Shown one piece after another: positions 8,959 to 20,400 of a stretch of DNA of 64,000 nt. Below the pieces are notes generated by a model. That model was given only the letters and a program-made list of their open reading frames with translations, did not search any database and was not told the origin of the DNA. Where the stretch lies: assembly GCA_040954595.2 (NCBI GenBank), contig CM082598.2, positions 7,626,001-7,690,000 of the forward strand, written 5' to 3'. The stretch's first letter is position 1; each line of letters begins with the position of its first letter. This stretch comes from Balanoglossus misakiensis. Taxonomy: Eukaryota; Hemichordata. The position numbers and the translations under genes are program-made.

Positions 8959-11506
8959 CTCTTTCCTCACACCCTTTACTACAGTTTTCATGCTTATACA
9001 GACATTTCACCCTTTCAAGTTCATTATATTCCATGAAATCCTTGAACGTCTTCTGTTTGTTGAAAGCCCAAGTCTGGAGCAGTGAATGGTCTTTCAGCTA
9101 ACTTCTGACTTCTTCAGCCCAAAATGCTGATGCTGCCACTTTCCTAGTGAAAACAGCTTCCAATTGAACTGGGTGACATTCAGCTACAAGATATATTGTA
9201 AAGAATCATAGTAAATGATTAAGACTTTCAAAAAAGTAAAATGTGGATGCCCGGTACTCAGTTGATTGTTTTAATGGAAGCCACATATTATGCCTTAATT
9301 ATTTCATATACGCATGCTCACGGAAATATCTGATAGAGTGCAACATGCAGTATGATTGTGAAGCAAGCCATGTCTTATTCAGTAATCTGTCTATACTGAA
9401 CAGTGTTTAAAAGGATCCTCTATAAACCAAACAGCACTGCATGCAAACAGAATAATTTTCACAATCCTTTAAATGTTTTGTTAGGATCAACAGGTTGGAC
9501 TATATAAAACTTACCTGAGCAATTTTCTTGTACACTGCTGCTTTGTAACATATCTGAAGCTGTCCATCATCACAATATGAAAGAAACAATCAAAAAAAAT
9601 TATGCAATCATAATGACAATGAACTGAATATGCCCACATGGCTTTTCAGTAACGATTGCAAATGTGAAAATTAGCATATAGTGCTCCTATTGTTGTGAAA
9701 TTATGATTCAGCAAATCACATGACTTTAAAGCAGTAAATCTGCTCTTCAGGTAATTAGTGTACTATTTTTAATTAACACCAGTATAGCTATACTGTATGT
9801 AAATAACAACTTCATCACATATGCAAATTTGCTGTTTGTTGCTCACAGATTGCATGGCATGCTTATTCAACATGAGACCAGTATCACTTTCAGGTTTCAT
9901 TGGATTTATTGTAGTAATGGTACAATTCCATCATGCATTGATGATTCATGACAGTACTCCCTTCAGCTAAAATGGTCTTTTGAAATCCATGGATATATGA
10001 CCATGTATCAAGGTAGTGGCTCTACACACAAACAAATCAAAACCCAATCACTGTCATGCCAGGCTGTCTTATACTAGACAAACAAACAAGCTATATACAC
10101 CAGTGTTATTGTACATAAGTAATTTGATACTAATAACCAGTAATCAACAGCTGTACTAAAAATATAAATGCAATACCTGAGAAACTGTGGAAATTTTTTC
10201 TTCTTCTTCCTCTGTCAAAATAGAAACACCTGACTGACTCTCTTCCCTTGCTGTTGAAAAGACAATGATATAGGATAACTGTCTCGCTTTCTTCAACAGA
10301 TAAATGGCCATTAAAATGCATGCAGGAAAATGCAATGAAAAGCAGAAACCCAAGAAGCCTTATTCTCAATGCTGATTTATTGATTAAATTTCGCCTTTGA
10401 ATGAGTAAAAACATCTACCGAACTTGGCAATGCATCTGTCAAAATTGGATTTGGGTTTCATGACTTGTTCATTTTCTATGTCATGCATAGGCGACGTAAA
10501 CACACCCATCATGCAACTGTGACTACAAGAGATAAAACTGCACAGAAAAAATGTAATGTTAAAAATGAGTAACTGTGTCCATTTACAAACAAATGTATAC
10601 TCTAATATATTCTGAACATAATGTAAAAGGGTATACTTACATGTAAGGACATCTTTTGTGTTGATGTAATTCATGGTACACCGAGTGGCTTCATTGTACG
10701 CCTCAGCAAAACCTGAGAATGAAACCCATGAATGATGCCTGGGGGAAATAATAAATATATAAATGTAAGGACTAGAGAAGATGCAGCATTTGTAATCTAG
10801 CAAAACTAAAATAAAGTAGGCTCACTGACTAGAATGTACGTAAGAACACTTATTTTAGAACATCAATATGCTACTATAGAATATAGACCCCAGTATGTGT
10901 TATAACTTGCTTGCTCCAATCTACTACACTAAGTGGGTTACTGACATACATAAACTATTGAATATATGTAATATTAATAGAGAGTGCAGCAAGAGCGGCC
11001 GAAGGCCTCTCGCATAGTGAGCACTTTAGATAGCGCAGGTACGAGAATGGAGGATTATGGGAAATAGAATTTATCTCTATATACCTACAAGTTCAAAAAG
11101 TGTGTGTGTTGTTCCTACGGGGCCATCCATTAATTTTGATCTCTACGTTACGTAAAATCAACGTTGTTATTCATCAAAAATCCTACATAGTACTCAGAAA
11201 TGCACATCGACACAATTCCACCAAAGACGGTTGAAAATTAAATTGGAAAATGAAATTCAGTTGCGTTTCTGGACATTTTTGAGCAGCCATATTGAATCAA
11301 GCAAAATCACGCCATAATACGCGAGACTTCGAAATAATGTTATGCGTCCATCACCAACGACAACATTTATTCTTTTTGAGCCTAAACATTTAACAACAAG
11401 ACTACCACAATGACCGTAAATAGATAATCTGAAGCTATTACAGAAACGGAATGATGCTGATGTTGTAAATTACAACAATAATAATAACACTAGCAATATT
11501 AGTTAA

Positions 11507-11823
11507 ACTACTCTAACTCTCTTGCTGCCCTTTTTCCATTAGTTAAAATTGATACAAGACACTGTTTATGTTATTTTACGTATGAATATATACATGTATC
11601 TGACCACACACAACTTGCATCCCATTTGTAGGATATAAGAGTAAACATCTCGCTAAAATGAATAAATGGTAAACACCAATTATTCATTTTGGCGATTTTT
11701 TCACTCTTTTGTGTACAAGTGGCATGGATGTTGTGTGTGTTCAAAGCAATGCACTATATATCTACATGTACATAAATATAAACAGTGTCTTGTATCTAAC
11801 GTAATAGAGAGAAAGCAAATAGT
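11507..11823. mobile_element. Degenerate copy of TTAA MITE family
   Basis: Related along its length to the intact 343-bp element at 53863-54205. Both arms (CTCTTGCTGCCCTTTTTCC and its complement-side partner) and the central ATGAATAAATGGTAAACACC region are recognisable. Its ends have decayed and no TTAA duplication is clear. Confidence 0.65.
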
Positions 11824-11973
11824 ATTAAACATGATGATGTATATCAATTGTGATTTATATTATGAATATTTTTTTGCAATACATGTACTGTTCATTCAAG
11901 AATGACCCACAATTGTCACTCACGGTGCCTAAGGCTCCTCCAATAGCAAAACACACTTGTGCAAGGGGTTGGA

Positions 11974-12033
11974 TAGCTCTGCGTACAGGTCTGTGTGTAA
12001 CGCCGGGAACACACAGACCTGTACGCAGAGCTA
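11974..12033. repeat. Perfect 25-bp inverted repeat, 10-base loop
   Basis: Bases 11974-11998 (TAGCTCTGCGTACAGG...) are exactly complementary to 12009-12033. The loop is AACGCCGGGA. It sits in the first intron of the degenerate cysteine-cluster gene. Perfect arms imply recent origin or gene conversion. It may be a tiny fold-back insertion. No flanking duplication was established. Confidence 0.85.
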
Positions 12034-12998
12034 GGGGTGGGACATAGTTATAGAGTAATTAAAGAAACTTACGCTAATGCGGACTGGAATCGGTACACGT
12101 CTCTGTGTACATAAACCTTCGTGGAAGCTTCCAAAAATTCACAACTGTCTTCATAAAATCGCCTTCCGTCAACCGAAGTATAATAATATGGGGAGAATGT
12201 CGAAGCACCACAATCCTTATTTTGGCACCGCAGAGTGATTTTTGATGCCGGTACTGGGCCGGAAAGCAGATATAGTGTCACATTCGTTGGCTCATGAAAT
12301 GATGAGAGTTGTGAATCACAACCACAACAGCTTGTCACGGGTGGTGCCAGGAAATGGAGGTAATTTTTCCCCGAAGATTTTGACAAATTCCATAATAGAT
12401 CAACGAATTTGCCTGAGCTAGAATATACGAATGACCCACTAGTCCACATGTTATCAACCAGAGCTGATAAGCGTTCTACCTCTCTCGCGGAAATGGCTTT
12501 CGCTCGTTCACCTCCGGGCTCTATAGATGTCTCTGTCAGCCAGTGGTTGAGGATATCTGCTATGAATTCTATCTGTACTGCACGAAGCTATCTGGTATAT
12601 GGGCAAGCGACAGCGACAGTAGCTTTGTTCCTTCACACCCGAGGCACGAAAATAAAACAAACTCTTTTTCCTGTCTCGTCAGCGACATTCTTGCAATGGT
12701 ATCCCATGCATCCGTTTTCGCGGACAGTGCGGATCGGAAATCGTTCACATTATCTACACAATCGGTAAGTGAACTTCTGATCGCTCGATGAGCCGCACCA
12801 TCCACTTGACATGCAGCATCAAATACAGCAAAGTCCGTACATTTGGTTTTTCGCTGTTTAGGTGGCATCCTGTAGCTGCGGTTCGGAGGTCAACGGAAAT
12901 GTGGAAAACAGTGGGGTCGTCACGACTAGACAACAAGCTTGCAAGCAGCCTGCTGAGTGCTGGCGCTGTGTACAGTTTTGTGCTCAAAGACTAAAAAA

Positions 12999-14457
12999 TC
13001 CACGACCAAAAACCGGTCGTGGCAGAATATACGTAGAGAAATCAAAGACCTAAACATATCCACGACCAAAAAACCGGTCGTGGCAGAATATACGTAGAGA
13101 AATCAAAGACTTAAACATATCCACGACCAAAAAACCGGTCGTGTGGGAATATACGTAGAGAAATCAAAGACTTCAACATATCCACGACCAAAAAAACGGT
13201 CGTGGCAGAATATACGTTGAGAAATCAAAGACTTAAACATATCCACGACCAAAAAACCGGTCGTGGCAGAATATACGTAGAGAAATCAAAGACTTCACAT
13301 ATCCACGACCAAAAAACCGGTTGTGGCAGAATATACGTAGAAAAATCAAAGACTTAACATATCCACGACCAAAAAACCGGTCGTGGCAGAATATACGTAG
13401 AGAAATCAAAGACTTAAACATATCCACGACCAAAAAACCGGTCGTGGCAGAATATACGTAGAGAAATCAAAGACTTCAACATATCCACAACCAAAAAACC
13501 GGTCGTGGCAGAATATACGTAGAGAAATCAAAGACTTAAACATATCCACGACCAAAAAACCGGTCGTGTGGGAATATACGTAGAGAAATCAAAGACTTAA
13601 ACATATCCACAACCAAAAAACCGGTCGTGGCAGAATATACGTAGAGAAATCAAAGACTTAAACATATCCACGACCAAAAAACGGTCGTGGCAGAATATAC
13701 GTTGAGAAATCAAAGACTTAAACATATCCACGACCAAAAAACCGGTCGTGGCAGAATATACGTAGAGAAATCAAAGACTTCACATATCCACGACCAAAAA
13801 ACCGGTTGTGGCAGAATATACGTAGAAAAATCAAAGACTTAACATATCCACGACCAAAAAACCGGTCGTGGCAGAATATACGTAGAGAAATCAAAGACTT
13901 AAACATATCCACGACCAAAAAACCGGTCGTGGCAGAATATACGTAGAGAAATCAAAGACTTCACATAACCACGACAAAAAAACCGGTCGTGTGGGAATAT
14001 ACGTAGAGAAATCAAAGACTTCAACATATCCACAACCAAAAAACCGGTCGTGGCAGAATATACGTAGAGAAATCAAAGACTTCACATAACCACGACCAAA
14101 AAACCGGTCGTGGCAGAATATACATAGAGAAATCAAAGACTTCACATAACCACGACCAAAAACCGGTCGTGGGAGAATATACGTAGAGAAATCAAAGACT
14201 TAAACATATCCACGACCAAAAAACCGGTCGTGGGGGAATATACGTAGAGAAATCAAAGACTTCACATATCCACGACCCAAAAACCGGTCGTGGGGGAATA
14301 TACGTAGAGAAATCAAAGACTTCACATATCCACGACCCAAAAACCGGTCGTGGGGGAATATACGTAGAGAAATCAAAGACTTCACATATCCACGACCTAA
14401 AACCGGTCGTGGGAGAATATACGTAGAAGAAAATCAGAAACTTAACACAACCACGAT
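12999..14457. repeat. 61-bp satellite with internal hairpin, about 23 copies
   Basis: Head-to-tail units of about 61 bp. Each has an inverted repeat (CCACGACC, A-rich loop, GGTCGTGG) followed by a constant GAATATACGTAGAGAAATC segment. Variants (GTGTGGGAA, GTTGTGG, CATAACC) recur in the same order at 13233 and 13718, so eight units form a higher-order block of about 485 bp. Some units are 60 bp, which gives chance open frames on the minus strand. The last units near 14200-14400 form a more homogeneous subgroup (GGGGGAATATACG). Confidence 0.95.
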
Positions 14458-14777
14458 GATGATGTTGTTTGTGGTGATGCTTACGTGTTTGTGTGTGTGT
14501 GTGGTGGGGGGGGGGTGGTGGTGGTTGGTCATACTAAAAACGTTGTAGCCCCCCCCCCCCGTAACATTACACCATTGTTTTATTACTGTCGCAAAGCAAT
14601 GCCCGATTTGATAGGCTTGGCGCATGCGCGATTTCCGTCAATTGGTTTTCAAGCATAATATATACACAACACAACAAATTATATTGATATACCATGCCTA
14701 AAATATGAAATGGAAAAAATGCAATCAAATGAGTGGCCAAGCAATTTTTTTCCAAATTTTTCCATTTAATTAACATT
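14458..14777. repeat. GT- and G-rich low complexity then unique DNA
   Basis: A GTGTGT/GGTGG tract and a C10 run occupy about 14490-14565. No gene recognised after it. Confidence 0.6.
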
Positions 14778-15563
14778 TTGTAATAGTTTATATATTTTAG
14801 GCTAACTGTGGCTTGATTCTGTCTGTCTCTAACATTCAAGGAAAATTTGTTTGTAAAGTCATTTCAATGCCTGTCTATTAAAGCCTGTATAGCTGCCAAA
14901 TTTTAACATTTTTCCACAATAAAATACTTCAAATATATTCCCTATCCTCTAAATCCTCAACTTAAGCCATATTACTTGCATTTGCATCAGTTTGTCATCT
15001 TTTGGCGACGCCTACCACGATAGCTGCGTACTGTTTGTATGGAGGCTGATGAAATGGGTGCGGCACCGTTTTAATACAAAAGTGTTCAAATTGCAACATG
15101 CAGTCATAATCGGGCATCGATAAGATGTTTATGTATACCTAAGTAAGCTTATTTAGATGGACTAATTTAAGTTGGAAATTAATGTAATAGTTTATATATT
15201 TTAGGCTAATGTGGGTTGATTCTGTCTGTCTCAAACATTCAAGGAAAATTTGTTTGTAAAGTCATTTCAATGCCTGTCTATTAAAGCCTGTATAGCTGCC
15301 AAATTTTAACATTTTTCAACAATAAAATACTTCAAATATATTCCCTATCCTCTAAATCCCCAACTTAAGCCATATTACTTGCATTTGCATCAGTTTGTCA
15401 TCTTTTGGCGACGCCTACCACGATAGCTGCATACTGTTTGTATGGAGGCTGATGAAATGGGTACGGCACCGTTTTAATACAAAAGTGTTCAAATTGCAAC
15501 ATGCAGTCATAATCGGGCATCGATAAGCTTATTTAGATGGACTAATTTAAGTTGGAAATTAAT
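14778..15563. repeat. Tandem duplication of a 403-bp segment
   Basis: The segment beginning TGTAATAGTTTATATATTTT occurs at about 14780 and again at about 15183, nearly identical. The second copy lacks about 23 bases near its end. A diverged relative of the inner part (AGCTGCCAAATTT through the GATAG...GTACT region) occurs at about 31452-31542, so the unit derives from a dispersed repeat. Confidence 0.85.
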
Positions 15564-16767
15564 GCTAAAAAGTGGCAGCTCTAGAGGCTTTCATTTCCAC
15601 ATCTTGCTGACAATAGATGTAGATGTATTTGAAATATGTGCTTTGATTGGATTATATGACATGAATTTATTTGAAGGGTGTGTTTGGATTAGATTATGTG
15701 ACCATTGGATTTTGGATTTGTGTTCAAGAAGTGTTTGGAAATATTGAAGGGATCTGATGAAAAATGTTCAGGCAATTATTTTACCTTGGTCTGGAGTTTT
15801 TAAAAAAGGGTGCGTGATTTTCATGTTGTTTGGGTATTGATACTATGTTCACTTCCAGTTCTATATTTGCAAATTGAGATATGTTTAAAATGTCCCGTAT
15901 TCAGCTTATCATCTCAAACAGTATTTTCATTAATAACAATAAAATTTATGCGTTTATTGTTTGTGTATTTTGGATTATTAAGTCAAATGAGGGACAGTTC
16001 TTAATGTACACCTTGTAATGAATCAATCAACAACATAATAGATAGGTGAATATTTTTCCTCTATTTTGATGTGAACTTTGCTCAATCCTATTTATCATTT
16101 CAACAGGAGATGAGACTTCAAGATGTCTGCAAAGATTTCAATGAGAGTGTATCAAATAAACCGGAAAAGCTCAACCAGAAAAGTGTGTATGATGACAGCA
16201 GCTGATCACAGTCCCCAAGATATCCTTTGATGTCAATCTCTTGAAGTCATCTGTGCAAATTTAGGTGCAGTGACCAATTGGAGAGTTGACTTCTAGCCAA
16301 TCACAGATTTTCAGTGGATGGCCATGGAAAAAACAATGCCACAGACTAAAACACACCATTTTACCATATATGGACATATGTAAATAAGGGGTGACTTTAT
16401 TTCAGAACTTTGGGCTTTTGAAAATGACACACAAAATGCTCGCATTTTTGGCAATATATGTCATTTTTTGCATTATTTTCATGAGTTTACTTTCAAACTA
16501 GGAATGGTTCATATATATGACCTAACTGATGGGTATCTACAAAACATATTATCAACCCCTGATTGTGGTTGTATATTTAGATAATTAACAGGTGTGGCAC
16601 ATGTTTATTCAGTTGTCTGATGCAAGAGTACACAACTATCTGCACATGGGTGTTAGAAACTCCACAAATTCAAAATGGTATCACCTGTGGACTTCAGATT
16701 AGAAAAAGATTGAAATACAAAATGTATGTTGTTGAATGAAATACGTGTAAACAGTGGCAGCTATTGG
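15564..16767. other. No gene recognised
   Basis: Short open frames only. No splice-bounded exon or repeat boundary could be supported. Confidence 0.4.
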
Positions 16768-18545
16768 AGCTTTAAAAGGGATCTGACTTTGCAAAGTTCT
16801 CTTACAGATTCAAATAATTACAGGGGAATAACGCTTTTGGATGTATTCGGTAAAATATTTTGTGGTATTTTAAATTAAAGGTTGTACAAATGAGCTGAAA
16901 ATACCAATGCTATTTGTAATGCACAAGCGGGATTTCGTAAAGGGTTTTCAACAACGGATAATATATTTACTTTGCATGCCATCATAAAATATTACATCAG
17001 AGAAGGAAGGTGAAATTTTACTGTCTTTTTGTAAATTTTGCCAAAGCATTAGATTCTGTGGATCACAGATGTCTTTTTTTTCAAACTGCAGTCGATTGGC
17101 TTATCTGGCAAGAAGTATAACACTGTGAAATCTATGTATAGTGATGTGAAATCTTGTGTTCGTCTAGATGGGGGCGTTTCAGAATATTTTAACTGTAACA
17201 GCGGTGTAAGGCAAGGGAGTGTATTAAGCCCAGTGTTGTTCTCCCTCTTCATTGATGAGTTGTATCACATGATTATTTCCACAGGTGCCAGAGGCATCCA
17301 ACTTACGCAACTAATGTATGATTTCTTTCTTTTACTTTATGCCGACGATACTATTATATTTGCAGACTCTGTAATAGGGTTACAAAGGTTAATTAACATT
17401 ACTCAGCGATTTCTGCAACAGATGGAAACTTCAAGTTAACATAGACAAAACCAAGATCGTAGTATTCCGTAAACAGGGGCATAATGCTAAGAGTGAAGTG
17501 TGGAAAATGAATGGAAATACTCTAGAGGTTGTGACGTCATATAAGTATCTTGCTTTATTGTTATCCTGAAGAAACACGTGGGGCAAAGCCGTATGTAATC
17601 TGGTTGCACAAGCACGGAAAGTTATGTTTTCAATTTTTAAATTTGAACATAAAGTTGGTACGATAAAAAGGGATGTATATTTTAAACTTTTTGATACACT
17701 GATACTGCCAATATTATTGTATGGAGCTGATATTTGGAAGCACTTTCTGGGAGTGGGTCAGAGTACTACAAACGAAGCAGTATATGGCGAATGTGGTAGA
17801 TATCCACTTTATTTAAATTCAGTCATAAAATGTGTTAAATACTGGTTGCGTCTCACTGATGACAGGATGGCTGCTGTTTACAATGGATGAAAATGGGCAC
17901 ACATCATGGGCTACAGAGATTAAGCATGTTCTTTATTCATGTGGGTTTGGCATTGTCTGGTTATCAAAAGGGGTGGGAGATATTTCATCTTTTATAAGTG
18001 AGTTTAAACAACGACTTTCCGATGTTTACAAACAAGAGTGGTACAGTGATGTACAAAAGACAGGCTTCGTACATATCGTAATTTTAAAAGCATGCTTGAA
18101 CCAGAAAAATGTCTTTGTGAAATTACAGAGCCAAAATATAGACACTAGCTCGATTGAGATGTTCATGTCTTGCTTTAAGAGTCCAGGAAGACAGCTATGC
18201 CAACATTGACTTTGAAGATAGAATCTGTAAAATATGTACAGGAGGTGTGGAGGATGAATTTCACGTAATATGTTTATGCCCATTGTATCAAAGCTTAAGA
18301 TATATATTACCACATGACAACTCTGAGTCTTTTTATGAAGAGAAATTTTTAACACTGATGAGGTCAAAGTTGCCAACAGTGTTAAGAAATCTTGGCAAAT
18401 TTGTCCATAAACCCATGATTTTGAGAAAGCTTGAACTTGAAGGTGACCTAATGTTTCTTTTTGTTGTTGCTGTATTTCGGTTTGTAATTTATCTTATCAT
18501 GCAGTTGTCATATTGGCCGGTGGCCTAAGAGACAATAAACATTAT
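16768..18545 (+). pseudogene. LINE (non-LTR) retrotransposon RT, 5-prime truncated and broken
   Basis: Reverse-transcriptase motifs in order: NNYRGITLLDVFGKIF, AQAGFRKGFSTTDNIF, SGVRQGSVLSPVLFSLFIDE, then LLYADDTIIFAD (the YADD active site). These are followed by the thumb segment (IDKTKIVVFRKQG) and SYKYLALLL. Further downstream lie LPILLYGADIW and a cysteine cluster (CKICTGGVEDEFHVICLCP) typical of LINE C-termini. Several stops and frameshifts separate these, so it is dead. The endonuclease part is missing. The 3-prime end is near 18545, after AATAAACATTATTATCG. The clade (CR1/L2/RTE-like) cannot be fixed by eye. Confidence 0.85.
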
Positions 18546-19932
18546 TATCGATTAAATCCTTTCCTAAACATAGGCCTAAAGAAAATATACCCGGTGAAGC
18601 CTGGTTGGTTTAAGGGGAGTTTGACTATGAGTATGACTCGTTTGAAACATCATATATACAACTGGTAACGCCTATCTCAAAATTAATTACCAGAATTGCA
18701 CTAAGAACAAATTGCACTAAGAACAACGCGCTCAGCTTGCAAACATTCTTATATCAATAACACTGTATCCAGGACAATTTTGATTATGCCTATATAAGAG
18801 ATCGTCTCTAAAGTTTTCGTTTTGTAGATTTCGCGGTCAAAACAATAAAATGAAGACTATTTCAGGTAGTGCTCTACTCACAATCGAAAATACAATCTGA
18901 TAGAGAGAAAATTTCACACTGCAGATAACTTAAACTGTTATTTCCTAGATGATATCTTTAATATTTATGAGATTGTATTTTCCCCCAACGCAAACTGAAA
19001 TTTTGGTGGAAGCAACTGTAATTTTGACGGACAATTTTTTTATTTTGATAGACTTTTTAACTTTTTTATTTTGATATTTAGCACGAAATTTATTCCCCCA
19101 AACAAAAATTTCACTTCTGTACGACAATTTATTTAATGAATATTGTAAATTATTTTTTTTTACAAGAACAAACTTTAACCTTTTCAAATGAACTTGAACA
19201 TCGACGAACACATCTTTAACACATCATTTTCTCTTTATTTTGTAGAACAGAAGTAAAATGTTCTTGGAGAAGCAAATTTAAATTGTTTTCAGTTATTTTC
19301 ACAATTTAAAAAAAATTGATATATGACAAGTTGACTATAGAAACGGACGGTTTGGGGTACTTTAGCACATCACATATAAATAAACACGAAACGCGTTAAT
19401 TTTTGAGCTGGAAAACTAAAGACCTAGGCCTGCCCATCAGTTTCCTCCCAATGAGACACCCCCTCCCAGGTGGGCGTCAAGGGGACGTCTAGAATGCATT
19501 AAGGGGGGCTAGTGACAATTAAAACGCAATCGACTTCTCCCTGTATTATTTTGTAATACTTTCACGGAATCTGAGATTGAAAATTAAGTATTCTAACCAT
19601 AGGCAAGAATTTAATTTCAAAAAGTGTAACCATTGAGAGCTATTTATAGAATAGAGTACTTTTGACATTAAGGCTGAACCCTGTTGTTGACTATTAAGAT
19701 TTAATTTTAATTTTTCGATCAGTGATCTATTTCTTATGCATGAGTGAAAAAAAAATTGACAGATCACAGTCTTACAGATGTTTATTTTATCACCATGGTA
19801 ACAACTTCTTATCGGTATATAGAGGGTTGTTTGTCTCGTGTCGCGCTATTGATATTGAAAAGTAACCTTCCTAATTTCAACAAGCTGTATATTTTACAGA
19901 CGTGTAACTCGTGTTCATCATCATCATCTTCT
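18546..19932. other. AT-rich, no gene recognised
   Basis: Lysine- and asparagine-rich chance frames on the minus strand near 18945-19211. No family resemblance. Confidence 0.4.
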
Positions 19933-20400
19933 TCGACAGCTTCACTGCCCAACGTTCGATTCTGGGAGGGGGTTTCGAACATGGATTGTTGTATATGTGG
20001 ACTAATGGCTTGTGGTCTGTCACAATGGTGAATTTCTGACCATATACACACAAGTGGAATCATTCGCATGCCTATTCAACAAGGGCTTCTCTCTCTGTGC
20101 GAGAATATTGTTGTTCGACTGGTGTGAGTGATCTGCTTCCGTCCGTAGAAAAGAACTCGTGCTGTGTCGTCGACGCGTCACTTTTGCTTTTCTGGGTTAA
20201 CATGGCTGCTAAACCTACTGGGCTGGCATCTACCACTATTTCGGTTTCTTTCTTCGGATCGAAGTATGCCATGATTGTGTCACTCATTAGTCGGTTCTTG
20301 ATGGTGTTAAACACGTCTTCTTGTTTATCCGTCCACCCAAGGTGCGTCTTTTACGGTGAGTTGTTTGAAATTGTCCGTAGACTTACTGTTGCAAATGGCG
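19933..20400 (-). pseudogene. Ty3/gypsy RNase H fragment
   Basis: The minus strand reads HLGWTDKQEDVFNTIKN, EIVVDASPVGLAAMLTQKS, LTPVEQQYSRTEREAL, then after stops and a shift FHLCVYGQKFTIVTDHKPLV and PPPRIERWAVKL. These are the RT-RNase H connection and RNase H domain of a gypsy polyprotein. There are no LTRs or neighbouring domains, so it is an isolated relic unlike the gypsy copy at 35231-40714. Confidence 0.85.

Larger units (their letters stand above)
8334..12868 (-). pseudogene. CxC5/CxC6-type cysteine-cluster gene of KDZ transposon class, degenerate
   Basis: Exon pieces on the minus strand share a pattern I associate with cysteine-cluster proteins accompanying KDZ transposases. The N-terminal exon (12868-12073) starts MPPKQRKTKCTDF. 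It later has CCGCDSQL, LYLLSGPVPASKITLRCQN and KVYVHRDVYRF, and ends at a GTAAGT donor. A one-base deletion near 12569 shifts its frame. Smaller exons follow: 10712-10641 (FAEAYNEATR), about 10248-10179 (acidic), and about 9558-9514. Exon 9183-8959 (EAVFTRKVAASAFWAEEVRS, TWAFNKQKTFKDFMEYNEL) has an in-frame TAG. Exon 8572-8334 has GCGRLFTTDGLWKL, FPDVCTKETEQGSAFC and IPTTVRGFIEYARK. Spaced Cys and His pairs suggest zinc binding. No transposase core is seen downstream. Exon phases do not all agree, so joins are tentative. The family call is from memory of the pattern. Confidence 0.55.

Noticed and set aside
13233-14385. Repeated minus-strand ORFs with LISLRIFCHDRFFGRGYV
   Set aside because: They arise because some satellite units are 60 bp and keep frame. 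The same DNA reads equally in other frames, with no start or splice context.
12999-14457. CRISPR-like array of palindromic repeats
   Set aside because: Units are contiguous with no unique spacers and lie in a eukaryotic genome. It is a satellite.
16768-18545. LINE as autonomous source
   Set aside because: Multiple stops and shifts, and the endonuclease is missing.
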